Below, one piece after another: positions 46,613-59,149 of a DNA stretch of 64,000 nt (within the stretch, counting starts at the first letter, position 1; each line of letters begins with the position of its first letter). Location: positions 310,001 through 374,000 of the forward strand of contig NHZP01000045.1 of assembly GCA_003313425.1 (NCBI GenBank), written 5' to 3'. The position numbers and the translations under genes were made by a program. Source of the stretch: Pseudopyrenochaeta lycopersici. Its lineage: Eukaryota > Ascomycota > Dothideomycetes > Pleosporales > Pseudopyrenochaetaceae. Below the pieces are notes generated by a model that saw only the letters and a program-made list of their open reading frames with translations, was not told where the DNA came from and searched no databases.

Positions 46613-48100
46613 GGTTTGACGCCCTTTCATCGCGCCAATCGAACTTCCCACAAGGGAATTTTGACCTCATGTTCTTATGCAACGGCTGAAGGGGCATACA
46701 GTGACCCCGCAAAAGTTTCCGCCGCGCATGCACGAGCCACCCTCTCAAGCACATGTACACCAAACTTCAACACCATATATCTCAGCCAAAATATTATATA
46801 ATTAATTATTTTTTTAGGTTAAGAGTTACATAGATATTTAATATTTTGTTTACTATCCTCGTGCCTTTTTATATACAGTAATTTATTATTACATACTTAA
46901 GATAAGGCGCTTAATAAGCTTAGCTAGTATACGCTGCTAGTACTCTTTTAATACACTATAAAAGCTATCCTACTCTTCTATAGCTTAGCTATAATTATTA
47001 TATTATAGATAGAATTTATATATACGCTTCTTTAGGTACTACTAGAGGTACTTAATTAGGTTAAGATTAGGTAAGTATGCTAGCTATTTAATAGTAGTAA
47101 TATAGTACTTACGCAGAAACTTACGCGTTACTGCAGCTATATATATACACGCGTTATCCTGTATAAAAAGCTAAGAATAACGCTAAGATAGTAGAAGCCC
47201 TTTAGTTAAGGCCTTAATATAACTTTTAGTAGAGTACCTATACTTTAGAGTATTAAATTTACGCTCTATTATAACTAGAGGACTTCTCTAGGTATACTTA
47301 TATTTATCTAACTATATTAAACCCTATACTATTTATAATACTTTTTTACTATAGCTATAAGTTTAGAGTATTATTATCTTCTATTTCTCTTATAAATTTT
47401 AAAAAACCTACTCTTAGTTTTACTCTAAGCCTTTCTAAACTAAGTATTTATTAGAGAACTTTAGCGTGCGCTAATACTACAGGAATTAAGAGTACTCCTT
47501 ACAGAACTTAAGGCGCCTTAACGCATCCCTATAATAGAGCTTAGGACGCTTTTTATAAGGAGATTTAGTAAGGCCTTATCTTTTAAGGTATTAGGATAGT
47601 ATGCTAGAGCTAGGCAGCTTTAAAGAGGTGCTATCTAGATTTATAACTACTGCTACTTTAGCTAGCTCTTTATACTTAATTTTTAGCTGCGCACGTGCTT
47701 TATAATAGATAATCTTCTTTTAATAAAGTAATAGTATAGGTAGCTAGCTGCTGCGAGGTTTATCTACAGTTATACTTGTTTAGTAATATTTCTTCTTAAG
47801 GTCGCGTATAGCGCGTTTACTCTAGCTATACGCGTTAGTAACTTAAGCAACTATAGAACTACTATACAGCATCCTAATAATTTAATCTTGCTGCTAGACT
47901 GTTAAATTAGGGCCTCTGCGCGTATTTTAGTCTATTTCTTGTAAAATTTAGCGACGTAGTGGCATAGTTATAATACTTGAAAGGTGAGAAGGAGATGTTG
48001 TGAGGGAACGCGTCGCGACTAGTGTGGCGGAAACTTTTGCGGGGTCACTGTAGTATAGTCCACATATGATGAATAGTTTTACGTTAGTACTTCCTCATCC
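46613..48100 (-). pseudogene. Second copy of the 29855-30850 gene family, split by a Tc1 element
   Basis: 46613-46696 matches 30605-30690 (PLHKNMRSKFP on the minus strand) and 48053-48100 matches 30691-30735. Between them is the TA-flanked element 46699-48050. The copy at 30690 is an uninterrupted version of the same site, so it works as an empty-site control. Confidence 0.75.
46699..48050 (-). mobile_element. Tc1/mariner-type transposon, full length, heavily RIPed
   Basis: The 1352-bp element has TA at 46697-46698 and 48051-48052. The ends are CAGTGACCCCGCAAAAG and its complement CTTTTGCGGGGTCACTG. The left terminal region of more than 100 bp matches the inverted terminal region of the copy at 53590-54480. 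On the minus strand a DDE transposase can be followed despite stops; 47035-47165 aligns with the complement of 54030-54160 with changes almost all CA to TA or TG to TA. Confidence 0.9.
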
Positions 48101-50150
48101 TGTGAAAGACGGTGCGGCGAGAGCTTTGCCTGAATGGAGCCCTAAGTGAGACAGGGATGTGGGTGCCGCAGAAATGTTGGGACTTCAAGCGAGTGTGAGT
48201 GGCGGCCCACGTGCAGTGTGCATGATTTATCCACCACTGAGCACCACTCAGCAGTGTGCATGATTTACTGTAACGTGCCCCACTGCGTAGCGAGACACAC
48301 CGTGTACTCACCGAGCAGTCTGTGATCGCGTCCTGGGATTGGACACGTCCGTTCAGAAAGAATCAAGTTTTTCTATGACTGCGACTCTGTGAAGAGATAC
48401 ACCTAGCATAAGTAAGTTCGCCTACCACATGCCAGCAGTGGCGAACGGAAATGCGTCCAGAAACCGGAGACGAGTTATCCGTGGCGGGGTTGCGTTTCGC
48501 AGTACACGTGGTTGCCCGACGGCGACTGTGCATGAGATATCAGAAAGCTATGGAGGGCCTGGCGAGGCAGGTGCGGTTCATCAACTGAATCATGCAAAGC
48601 TTTCATGCTGTGATGTCAACAGATCTTGGCGCAGACTTCTATCGCCGATGCTCAATCTACGATGAAGAGTCGGTACGCATACTTATGCACGCTTTAAGGG
48701 TATGCAGGCAACTTAGGGCTAATTCGAAGTACTATGCTTGACATAATCGAGCGTTGAGATAGCAGGGTAGGCAGGGAACGGGAAGGAGGAAGCCATCGAG
48801 TTCTGCAAGCATGCTTGACTTGTCAGCTGAGTCTCAAGGGTGAGATGTGGTACTTAGCTGAGCTGGCAATACCTTCATGGGCGGCGGGTTGATGTTGTCT
48901 GGCAGTCACCATCCTGTGAGTCCCTAAAATTAGATTGAACTTGATCTGTGCAGTTTCCCATTCGGGCTCCTTTGCTTCTCGGGCTGTTCTATTATCAGTA
49001 ACGTTAGCTTGTAAGGGGCTGCGCAAAGGTTGCCGATGCCTGGTAACAGGGTTGTATTCAATGAAGAAGAAAGCTATCTCAGGAGTAAGGCAGCATTAAT
49101 ATCTGCCTAACTCCTCGTGACTCTATGATCGAGAAACTCCTAGAAGTTTCTAGGACTCCGAAGGTTCCACCGAGGAACATTACAACTAGGCTTTAGCCTC
49201 TTACATAGCTATATATAGCGCCGTCTTAGGGCCCGAAAGAGGTCCTCACAACATTAAAAGCCGTTCTATAATGTTAGGAGGCTGGACTGAACGTGCTTCG
49301 CCGAACTATTTCCAGAGGATCTCCTGCGCTTCTCTCTGATACGTTAGTAGCTCAACTTCATTGCTAGTGAGAAGATTGTTTGATATCCGCATGAGCCAGC
49401 TTGCAACGGGCAGTGAATGAGTCTTACTAGAGTATTCAGATCTGCCAGCAACTATGCATCTCTAGACACGAGCCCATTGAAGCGAGAGTTTCCAGACGTC
49501 AAGAGCATCACAACAAAATGTGAGCGAATATTAGGCGAGGAGTGTATTGGTGGGGAGGCTGCACTGCTCGCAGAACGTGATTCGCATGCGGACTCAACGT
49601 TCTTTTTATTCTTCCACTGTATGAGATAGTCACAAGAGATAGTCACGCTTCGAGCTATTCCTCAATCAAGTGGTGCTGACGACAAAGTCTTTGTTCGCTC
49701 GTCGCCACTCAGCATCGGCATCGGCACCACTTCGCACCACTCAGCGCCACTCACCACCACTCAGCATCATATTCATCATACCAACGTCATCAAAGGTTGT
49801 CTCGTCTCGAGCGGTCTAATTCTCAGTAACCATGTCCTTCATCACTAAGATAGTATCTTCCAGCATCAGGCCATGTGACTCACGGCAACAAAGTACGTGT
49901 AGCGTATGTGAAACAACACTCAGAGAGTAATCAAGGGCATACATCGGCGGTAGCCAATATCTGTGGGGAGGTCGCAGTGGACATCGTAGGTTTCCCAACG
50001 TTACCTCTATGACAATGTTTTACGCGGTATTTTCGTTCAAGCTTGTTTGCTTAGTTGTATACAAATAAAACTCACAGATCACAGCAAACAGTCGGGGAAC
50101 ATCAGCTAGAAGCAATAGCGTCGTAGAATCATGGGCAAAATTGGTCGTCT
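48101..50150. other. Non-coding stretch with simple repeats
   Basis: No gene is supported. CAGTGTGCATGATTTA occurs twice at about 48208-48270, and CCACTCAGC-like units recur at 48228-48255 and 49706-49770. 49100-49270 contains an LTR-like end with TATATATAGCG, but no partner or target duplication was found. Confidence 0.45.
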
Positions 50151-50440
50151 TATCGCTTCCAAACGTCAACAGTGCTCAGATACCAACGACCGAACTGAGG
50201 TCAAAAAGCCCCGAGACTCTCTCCGTCCGATTAAAAATGAGCGAGACAAATCTAGGATAATCTGCTCAACCAGCGCAAATACCTCTTCGCATAGACGGGA
50301 TTGAGCTGACGAAATAGCTCCTCCTTCCCTCCTCCATCCTCCTAAGAGCTATTACCCCTCCTACTTAGGTGATGATACTATAGTCATAAATTCAATAATT
50401 GCAAGTACACTTAAGTTCTGGAAGCTTCTCATAGAATGTT
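50151..50440. other. No gene supported
   Basis: Ordinary composition, with CT-rich CTCCTCCTTCCCTCC at about 50320; flank of the Tc1-like copy that follows. Confidence 0.4.
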
Positions 50441-50454
50441 GTAATGGCAAAACG

Positions 50455-51012
50455 AATTTCATCAACCAGGGATAGCTGCTCACGCCTCTAATAACCCCAT
50501 TTTAAAGCGATCCCAGTCATCTTCAGACTCTCCCATATAATTAAACTCAGGATAGAGCTTATAAACCTTCTGCTTAAGTGCGCACCAGATGTGTTCAATT
50601 AGGTTAAGGTCTAGAGAATATGGTGGGAAGTTAACTGTCCATACTCAGTGAACCTCCAACCACTCCTCTAAGAGAGCAACAGTATAGATACGTAAGTTAT
50701 CCTTTATAAACCTCTCGCCAGCTCTATATTAAGGCAATAGGCCTTCCTCAAGGGCCCGAGTATAACTCCACGTGCTATAGCCTTTACGTCGTGCCGATGG
50801 ATCGCGGGTCATAATTACTAGAGGACTACGCCCAACACGACCCCCTGCAGTCATCCATATTGACGCCCACACCATGCGAGCAGATTGGCGAGCAGTGGTA
50901 ACTTCATCTATCATCTCATGCCTCCATTTCTCATCAGGTAATCGCCATACCCATGGTGTGTTGTGGCCAGAGCCTCGGGCGATTGAGCACTCGTCGCTGA
51001 ACCTGAAGACTG
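50455..51012 (-). pseudogene. Tc1/mariner-type transposase (second subfamily), 5' truncated, few stops
   Basis: The minus strand reads FSDECSIARGSGHNTPWVWR, then SLDLNLIEHIWCALKQKVYK. The Asp of FSDE and the Glu of LIEH are DDE residues, and SLDLNLIEH corresponds to SPDLNPIEH. The clean part is 50729-51034; later a TAA and TGA interrupt. A heavily RIPed copy of the same sequence at 63290-63835 extends further 5', so this copy is truncated near 51012. Confidence 0.8.
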
Positions 51013-51240
51013 TATGCATACAACACTGCCGCATGGTTGGTAGGGCAAGTGTTGCTAGGGAGTCAAAGGACGAAACTCAACCTAGGTTTTGTTTGACGTA
51101 CGTCGAAAAAGGGTTTGATGGACTGGACTTGGAGTGCTGATGCGTATGACGGAAGCAGTAGGAACAAGTGTACAGGGCCAAGAATTTATATGAGAATAAG
51201 CAAAGCCCTAACCCAGATCGACGTCACCGCAACCATCTAA
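51013..51240. other. Spacer between two transposon remnants
   Basis: No recognisable gene; 228 bp of normal composition. Confidence 0.4.
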
Positions 51241-51248
51241 CGTAAACA

Positions 51249-52770
51249 CGTAGCGAGTCGGCCAACTAAGCGAGTCGGCCACCCCATCAACTTTCTCGAC
51301 GCGTGCTCTCCAAACTCTAATGGCTCCACGACGTATTACTCAATTAAGTTACAATGAATCAGATATTGCTTTAGCTATCTTTGCGCTTAATCGGAAGCAA
51401 TTGCAAAGCTCCCGGACTGCTGCTTCTACGTACCACGTCCCCAAATCAACGCTGAACGACCGACGCGCCGGAACGCGCGCCCGACGCGATTGCACTCGCA
51501 ATTCGAAGAAGCTTACTGAGCGAGAGGAGGATGCTGTTGTTAGATATATATTGGATTTGGATTCACGTGGATTTCCACCTCACCTAACCTGGCTGCTGTA
51601 CGTGATATGGCCGATACTTTACTAGGTCTGCGTGGGGCTGGACGAGTTGGACGAGACTGGCTAAAGAACTTTGTCAAGCGTAGAGACAGTTTTAAGACAC
51701 GTTTCAACCGTCCATACGACAGGCAAAGAGCCTTATGTGAGGATCTAGAGGTGATTAAGACCTGGTTTACGCGGGTAGAGGAGACAAAGGCTAAGTACAG
51801 CATCCTAGATGAGGACGTGTACAATTTTGACGAAGCTGGCTTTATGATGGGCAAGATCATGACTTAACTTGTTGTGACTAGGTCTGAGAGGAGGGGTAGA
51901 GCAAAGACAATCCAGCCAGGCAACCGTGAATGGGTTACGTTAATCCAGGGAATTAACGCAGCTGGATGGGCAATCCCGCCGTTCCTAATCTACGCAGCTA
52001 AGTATCACTTGTCTGCCTGGTACGAGGAAGATGATCTCTTACTTAACTGGGCAGTTGGAGTTAGTGATAATGGCTGGACAAACAATAACTTAGGGGTTCA
52101 GTGGCTAGAGCACTTTAACTGGTATATAAAGACGCGCGTGGTTGGCGCACGTAGGCTGCTTATCTTTGATGGCCATGAGAGCCACTACTTAGCCCAATTT
52201 GAAGAGATGTGTAAAAAGAATAACATTTACACTCTCTGTATGCCAGCCCATTCGTCTCACTTACTCTAGCCTCTTGACGTTGGCTGCTTCTCTCTATTAA
52301 AGAAGGCGTACAGCCGTTAGGTTGAAGACCTGATCCGAAACCACATCAACCACATCACTAAATTTGAGTTTCTGCCAGCCTTTCGGGCGGCCTTTGCGCA
52401 AGCGTTTACTCCAGCCAATATTCGCTCAGCTTTCCGAGGCGCTGGGCTTATTCTATTGAATCCAGCTGTTGTATTAGAGAGACTGGATGTACGTCTCCGT
52501 ACGCCAACACCTGCTGCCTTGGAAGAAGCCCTCTGGCAAGCCAGAACTCCAAGGAGAGATATGCGAAGGTCGATGCAGACGTCACAAGGTATGCAATTGG
52601 GAGCGCTCGAGTATCAAATGCGCTTCTATAACTGACACGCCACACGGTGGGAGAGGAGATTCGTTCACTTTCGTGGTTCCAAGTAGCTCAGCGTACGGGC
52701 TTCACCGAGATCTTGAAGAAATACAAGCGATGGACAAAGGACAAAGAGCTCAGTCGTGTCTTTAAGGAAC
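51249..52770 (+). pseudogene. Fot1/pogo transposase, lightly damaged
   Basis: The left terminus at about 51249-51300 carries two copies of GCGAGTCGGCCA, then CCCATCAACTTT, like the termini of the element at 25586-27520. The reading starts at 51320 (MAPRRITQLSYNESDIALAI), with a helix-turn-helix region, a frameshift near 51600, then VYNFDEAGFMMGKI, a TAA at 51868, and NREWVTLIQGINAAGWAIPP and LLIFDGHESH as DDE blocks. TAG codons stand at 52268 and 52318. No right terminus was found before 53590. The DDE transposase would cut and paste at TA, but this copy cannot as written. Confidence 0.82.
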
Positions 52771-53585
52771 CTCAGACAGCCGTTGCACGCGGCTCTTGAA
52801 GAGTTACTGTAATATGGACTGGACCCAGAAATTTATGAAGGAGGAAGAAATTAGCAAAGATGTCGAATCGGGCTCTGTGGATCTATTTTTAGCCTAAAGA
52901 TCCCATAGCGGCTTCCACGAGAGTGCAACACTATGCTACCCACGTACCTTAGTGTACACTGAACTCGAAGGCCTTTAATAACGAGTATACGTTTATGCGC
53001 CTCAAACACCCTTCAAGATACCAGGCTCGTTGGGGGTAATCCTGGGTAAGCCTACTTCGGCCATCCAGGCAGATGGCAATCCGCTCTTTCTGGATTCGAC
53101 AGCAGAGGTCCCCAGAGACCCATACCGACCACGATGGAGAAAAGGCCCGCAATGGACACGAAAGTGAATGCGCATCAGGCAAAAGCCTCGCGATATACAG
53201 TACGACACGGACAATTGTGGGAGTGATGCTGTACGATGGCAGGAAAGTCCGCCTGTCGGAGGAGGACGTGGAGGATGGAGAATCGCATGGAAGCTGACCG
53301 TCAATAGTGGTCACTCCGCTCTTTGACGCGGTGCAGCAAGGCAGAGGAGCCGCACAGCGTACTGTATCTGCAAGCTATCCTACTTTCCAGCACCGACTTC
53401 AAAGAAAATATTGAAACTATGTTGTCGAGGTCTGCAACAGGGTATCCCACCAACGTGTGGGTCGCTCGAGCCTGTGTAACGTGTCACACCATCAAGCAGC
53501 GCTTGTCGATCTGGGGAACAGCCCGTTGGGGTGCCACGCGCGAAAGCCTACTTGGCTTGATCGCACCGTGATCTGCAAGACACTA
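52771..53585. other. No gene supported
   Basis: Mixed unique-looking sequence. Short frames (for example 53073-53297) lack domains or plausible starts. The right terminus of the Fot1 copy may have been lost here. Confidence 0.4.
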
Positions 53586-53586
53586 C

Positions 53587-54480
53587 ATGGGTGCATTAGC
53601 CCAGGAAACTCTAATTCAAGGCCTCACTAAATCTCGCTGTAAAATACGTCCTAAGCTCAACCGCGCGCATGCGTTGAGGCGCCTCAAGTTCTGTAAGGAG
53701 TACTCGCACTTCCCGTGGCATCGGCGCACGCTCAAGTTCTCAGGTGAGTGCTCAGTTCAGAAGGACTCAGGCCAAAATCAAGAGTGGGTTTTCCGCTACC
53801 CATGGGAGAAATGGAAGCTAAGGATGCTAGAAACCCGCAGTACTAGCAGGAAACCAGCACAGATGGTGTGGGCGTTAATATGGTTGAATGAACGTGGGCA
53901 AGCACGGAGAAGTAAGCTTGTCATAATGGAGCGCGATTTCAATGCTCCAAAAGGTGGCTACTCCGCCCAAAGTTACATTCAAGCCTTGACAAAGGGCCTT
54001 CTACCTCATTGGCGTCGTACATAGCTATTTATGCACGATAACGCGCGCATCCATACAGCTGCAGTGACGCGTGAGTTCCTCCGTGAGCACTACATCAACA
54101 CCATCAACTGGCCAGCGTACTCACCTGACCTCAACCCAATTGAGCACCTCTAGTGGCATCTCAAGAAGCGCATGCATAAATTCTATCCTCAGTATAACAA
54201 CTATAGCGCCGCTGACTTTTGCAGTGCATTGAAAGAGTGCTGGCGTCGCATACCAGCGAGGCTTATCCGCCGCCTTATCTTAAGTATGCCACGACGAATT
54301 GCTGCATGCAGACAAGCGCGAGGTTGGCAAACTAAATATTAACTGCGTACGCAACTCCTGCTTCAAAAATAATTCAATTATATTATGTTTTGGCTGAGAT
54401 ACGTGGTGTTAAAGTTTTGCGTACAAATGCATATAAGGCTGGCTCGTGCGCTGGCGGAAGAAACTTTATTTATGTGACTG
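53587..54480 (+). pseudogene. Tc1/mariner-type transposase, nearly intact body, 5' truncated
   Basis: The open frame 53587-54024 (LKFSGECSVQKDSGQNQEWV) is followed by TAG, then MHDNARIHTAAVTREFLREH, and SPDLNPIEHL with TAG in place of the usual Trp codon, to a stop at about 54342. HDN...SPDLNPIE gives the second Asp and the Glu of a DD34-type triad. The right inverted terminal region runs to 54480 (GTGACTG) followed by TA. It matches the left terminus of 46699-48050 in inverted orientation. Stops are TGG to TAG or CAG to TAG, so RIP has only touched it. Confidence 0.82.
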
Positions 54481-54559
54481 TAATGAGTTAGGATATAGTA
54501 ACATATAAATAACTTTTCTCGCCTTATACTAACTAGCACATAACAGTATAAATTAGTTT

Positions 54560-55345
54560 AGCGTTTTTATGTCTAGTAATTCTAGCTCTAACTTAAGAGC
54601 TTCTAGAACGTCCTTGCCTGTTTTATATTAGTAGTCCTAACATCCCCTAATTACTTCTCTACTACTTAGCGTTAATAGGTTAGGGAATTTCCCGTCTATA
54701 AATAAAGCATTTACTTCTGCCTTATAAGCAGTTCTGTCTTCTATAGTAATAAGAGACGCGCCTTCTCTATATAGCTAATGTCCTGTTAGGATGGTGTATA
54801 TAATAGTTCTTAAGCTAAAGATGTTAGTTGCGGCTGTTAATACCTATAGCTTTCTGGGGTCGAAGAATAGATTATTAGGTAATTTCCTACTATTTAATCT
54901 TAATTCTTCGCACTTTAACCCGCTAAAGCTACATACCTATAGGTTAAGTAATGGCGGGGAGTTAATATATAGATTAACTGTGCTATGCACTAGTAAATTT
55001 TTAAGTTGTAGATCTAAGTGTATCACGCCCTGCTCGTGCAGAAATGCAACAGCTTTAGTTACTTGCTTACTCTATCTCTAGCGCAGACAGGTATCTATCG
55101 CGATATTATTAGAGTTAATATAGGCCTGCAGGTTTCTATAGCTTACTTTACTAAGCTTAATACTAGTATCGCGGACTCCCTAGAATCTGTTAATAATACT
55201 TAGCTTTTAGCTATACTTGCGTTTAGAGTTCTACTAACGGAACGATCCTAGGGTGACTACCTAATTTTTTCAGAATTTGCGCCTTAATAGTAATTGCTTT
55301 AGCATTCTCTTCCTCTAATCTTTAGTAATTAGGATTACCTCTCTA
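54560..55345 (-). pseudogene. Protein kinase-like gene, RIPed
   Basis: The minus strand reads AQILKKLGSHPRIVPLVEL (about 55290-55230), typical of the N-lobe of a fungal kinase family, then AVAFLHEQGVIHLDLQLKNL (about 55060-55000), the catalytic loop, where HRD is HLD. IFSLRTIIYTILTGH follows at about 54810-54770. Stops are of RIP type. The DFG region is not clear. It may join a minus-strand reading at 55600-56100 as an N-terminal part. Confidence 0.65.
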
Positions 55346-56850
55346 AACATCTATAGGCGATTTAATAATACGGCCTAGGCTTACGCGAGAGAATTATGAG
55401 GTGCTACTAATATATTTTAAGAGCTCTATTTTGCGAGGGGTAATAGATAGTAGAGGTGCCTAAGTTTAGATATTTCAGGGCTTACTAGTAGGTTTATTAG
55501 ATAGTAAATGTACTACGTATTTATTTAGTACTAGGTTAACGCTTTAATATATTTATTACACGTGCAAATTATAAGTGCTTAGACAGCTTAAATAATAATT
55601 ATATATAAACAAAAATCTAAGTGCTTGTACGAGCGCTATAAGAGCGCTTTATCCTTTATTAGCAGAAAATTTCCTTTATTACTAAGAATGCCTATTACTT
55701 ATCTGTGGTATTTAGCGTAAGATCCTAATAAGGCGGGGGTGTATAGACGATTACTTTAGGGGTTGCGGCAGCTGTACTTCCTATACTTAGCTGTAACTCT
55801 CTTAGAGCCTAGCGTGTTTGTTATAGGCGTATAGCCTGCTTTATTTGTGTTAGGGCAGGTGTTATACTTAATAATCTCTTCTTTAGAATCTTTATAAGAG
55901 AAGAATTTTATAGATATAGTCTTTGTGCATATCCTAGACAGAGAGTTAGTTAGTATAGCATAACCTCCCTATTAGCTGAAATAGAGCTTACTTAAGAGAT
56001 TTATATTTCTATGTAAATATAGATCCTATAGGACTTGTTGCTCTTATTTATATCTGCCTAGCCCCGCTTATAAGCTTACTGACAAGGGGTAGTATACACG
56101 CCCTAAACATGCATTCTTGTCCTTACACGCTAGAAACATAACTTAACTTTCTGCTCCTTATATACTAACGATAAAAGTCCTTAATATATTAATAATAACT
56201 TTTTCCTTTTTCTAAACTAGATTTCTAGTTTATTAAGGAATTAAATAGTAATAGAGCTTTAGCTCTTGCGAAAGGATAGGGCTTAAGAGGAAATTATAAG
56301 GTAGATATATAATTTAGTAGGGAATTACTAAAATAGCAGTGTATAAAATAGTAGCTAAGCGGTTAAAATTAGCGCTAAGGATTATGCTATTGTAATTTTA
56401 CTAAGTGTAATGCTTTAGTACACCTTTTTAGGTAGTAATAGCTGGGCTAGATAGTACCTAATTAACTATAGTATAGGTAGGGTTTCTAGATTAAATTCTG
56501 TCTATGCTGTAGGAATAACGTTCGTCTAGACGCCGTAAGCTCTAAACTTAACTTTAACTTTCTTTAGAGATCTCCTTTAGCCCTTATTATAAGTTATAAC
56601 GTCGTAAGTAACTTATAGGCTGCGTACTATAGAAATAATATTAGCTGATTAATAGAAATTACTAAACTAAATACTGCCGCCTGTCTTATCTTAACTACTA
56701 TTGTTCGCACGCGACTGCGCTAGCTGGCACCTAAGAGCCTTGCTATTACCTGAAAATGCGCACTGCCTCTTATGAGTCTACTTGACTCCTACGTCCCTAT
56801 CCTAATCTATATAATACAGATGCCCTTTTCTATAGCTTTGAAATCCTTGT
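55346..56850 (-). other. RIPed tract with minus-strand coding traces
   Basis: On the minus strand, about 55690-55880 reads TQIKQAIRL.QTR.ALREL and then TPKVIVYTPPPY. This is protein-like but unrecognised, and could be upstream sequence of the kinase gene. The rest to 56850 is AT-rich with no readable gene. Confidence 0.35.
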
Positions 56851-56859
56851 TGTTAGCGG

Positions 56860-57550
56860 AGGATATATAAAAGACGTTTTTAGAAGATGCGATTTTCTAT
56901 GTTAAGGATGCAGCGGTTAGAGATAGAGTTAAAGAGATGCAGGTGAAGGGCTTTCCTATTAAGTCTGCAGACGGTCTTAATTTCTATAAGGAGAACGTCT
57001 TAGATAATATAGTAAGCTAAGAACCTAGTAGCATAAGCTCTTAGCTAATCTTCTTCTAGCGTGTCTAACGTGTGTTAGAGGCGCTGTTTCTATAGTCTAG
57101 CCTTAGAATCTACGATTTATACTAATTTAATGCAGACTATATTTACGCCTTTATAACAGGGCTGAATCTTAAGCTGAAGGCTGTTGTTATTTAATTATGT
57201 AGCCTGTAATTAAGCATGCTAGTATATAGTAGTTTATAACTACTCTAGATTAAGGGCTTTAACGCATTAAATAGCCTATTAGAGATACTATATACTCCTC
57301 TTAAGAAGTGTAAGCCTCTTAAAGTTATAATAGAGAAAGGTGGCTTATAAGTGTACAGTATTCCTCTATTTATATAATCTGACTAGCGACATAGAGTTAT
57401 TCTTAACGCACGCCTCGCCTTTAAGAACTTTAAAGGTTTTGTAATATATTTTGTATTCGCGATAAAAGAAGAAGTTTCCTAGGAGTAAAGAGCTTAAGTA
57501 AAAGGCTTTATAAATAGAAAGCCTAGTAATAGGGTTAAACTTTAATGTTA
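56860..57550 (+). pseudogene. Unrecognised RIPed gene
   Basis: One plus-strand frame with stops mainly of TAA/TAG type reads DAIFYVKDAAVRDRVKEMQV, then LNFYKENVLDNIV, DYIYAFITGLNLKLKAVVI and NARLAFKNFKGFVIYF. The first half is clean enough to be convincing coding sequence. I know no family for it. Confidence 0.45.
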
Positions 57551-57589
57551 AGGGTAGCTAGGTAACCTATTAGTACATATTAGCTTGAT

Positions 57590-58110
57590 TTTTAGCTGCC
57601 TATGCCCTGACACTAAGAGCTAGATTAGAGCTTTTATTGTTCTGTAGAAATAAACTAATAACTCTGTCTGTATATATAACTAGTGCCTTTAATCTAAAGG
57701 CAGTGTTAAGATATATAGCTAGCATCTTTAATCTAAATATTATATCTAAATACATAGTTATCTCTGAATATATAGTTAATGCCTCTAAGCTATACTCTAT
57801 ATCTAGACAGGAAAGTTTACGTAGCTTCGAAGCACTAAAAACTAGCGCTTTTAAGGGAACTAGGGATTCGCGTATATTATTGTCTACTAGTACAGCCATC
57901 TGCCTATTAGAGAATATTTTAGTACTACCTAAAGCTGTACTTCTATTAGGATTAGGGAATAATGCAGGCTGTCTGTTACTTAGGATTATTATTACAGGTA
58001 TTATAGTTTTAACTCTTGTCTAATTGTTAGGCGAAATAGGAATAGTGTAGTATTAGGCGGCATGCTATTAGTAGTATAGTTAACTAACTAATTAGCTGAA
58101 TCTGTCTAGA
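57590..58110 (-). pseudogene. Unrecognised minus-strand coding remnant with internal repeats
   Basis: The frame reads MAVLVDNNIRESLVPLKALV, then repeated units of about 15-20 residues around IFRLKMLAIYL and AFRLKALVIYT (57640-57790). Upstream codons to about 58030 are also open. The repeats suggest a helical repeat protein, but the family is unknown. Confidence 0.35.
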
Positions 58111-59145
58111 CCTTAGTAAAGTTATCTTTGCTTGTCTTACAACGCTTAGGAGGACAGTCTACGTCTAAATTGTCTATACTTAATATCTACTTCTTACGAA
58201 GTCTTAAATTTATAGCGTTCTTAAGTGCTTTATTAACTTTTTAGTAGAGTACCTTCTATCGCTGTCGTACAGATTTGCTTATATTTCTTTAGCCCTTTCT
58301 GCAATTATAATGCAGAAATATGCTTACTCGCTTAAAGAGGCGGTCGCATAATAGACAGACCTTATAGCACATAAAGTCTGTAATATAAACTAAGCTAGTA
58401 ATAATTACTGTATTAATATAAAGGGTAGGTTATATGAATTGCGTAGTGTCGTTAAAGTTCCTTTAAAGTCCTAAATTTCTTTAGCTGCTCGCAGACTTAC
58501 AGTAGATATTATAAGTCATTAACTTCTATATTGTTATGCTCTCCTTCTAAGTCACTACCTAAGTCTTTGTCGCTATTATAGTTACTGCTGTTGTTAACGC
58601 TGCTAGTACAGGTACCTTCCTCCTTACCTAGGCCTATATGCGCTAAATATTTTAGTAGCTCGCGAATAAGGTACAAGGCTTAAGACTATACTTAGTTAAA
58701 CATGTGATTAAAAGGCGCGTGCTTACTAACCTAGAATAAACTAACATGTACCTGTAGAGTATTAGTAGTTATAAATATCTTAGAATAAGTCTAGCACTCT
58801 ATATTAAGATACTAGTTATAAAATAAAAGGCGGGGTAAAAGAGTAAGTTAGAAATTAAGGGCGCTAAGACTGTAAGCTAAGGCGACAGTAGCGCTTAATT
58901 AAATAATATTAATAAGTAGGGGAACTGCTAGCGCATAGGGCAGGGCAGGTCCCCGCAGGCCGCTTTATACTAAAGACACTTAAAGATTCTTCTTAACCTA
59001 AATAACCTTATTCTTTTAAAATACCTATATTAATAGGATACTTTACACAGTTTATCTTCCTATTTAACCTATTAAACTTGAATATTTATTTATAGGTCCT
59101 TAGCGTGTCTCTACCCTCTATTTATAATAATCTCCTAGCAAAATA
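58111..59145. other. RIPed tract, nothing recognised
   Basis: AT-rich with many TpA. A GC-richer patch lies at 58920-58970 (GGGCAGGGCAGGTCCCCGC). No frame stays coherent. Confidence 0.4.
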
Positions 59146-59149
59146 GAGT

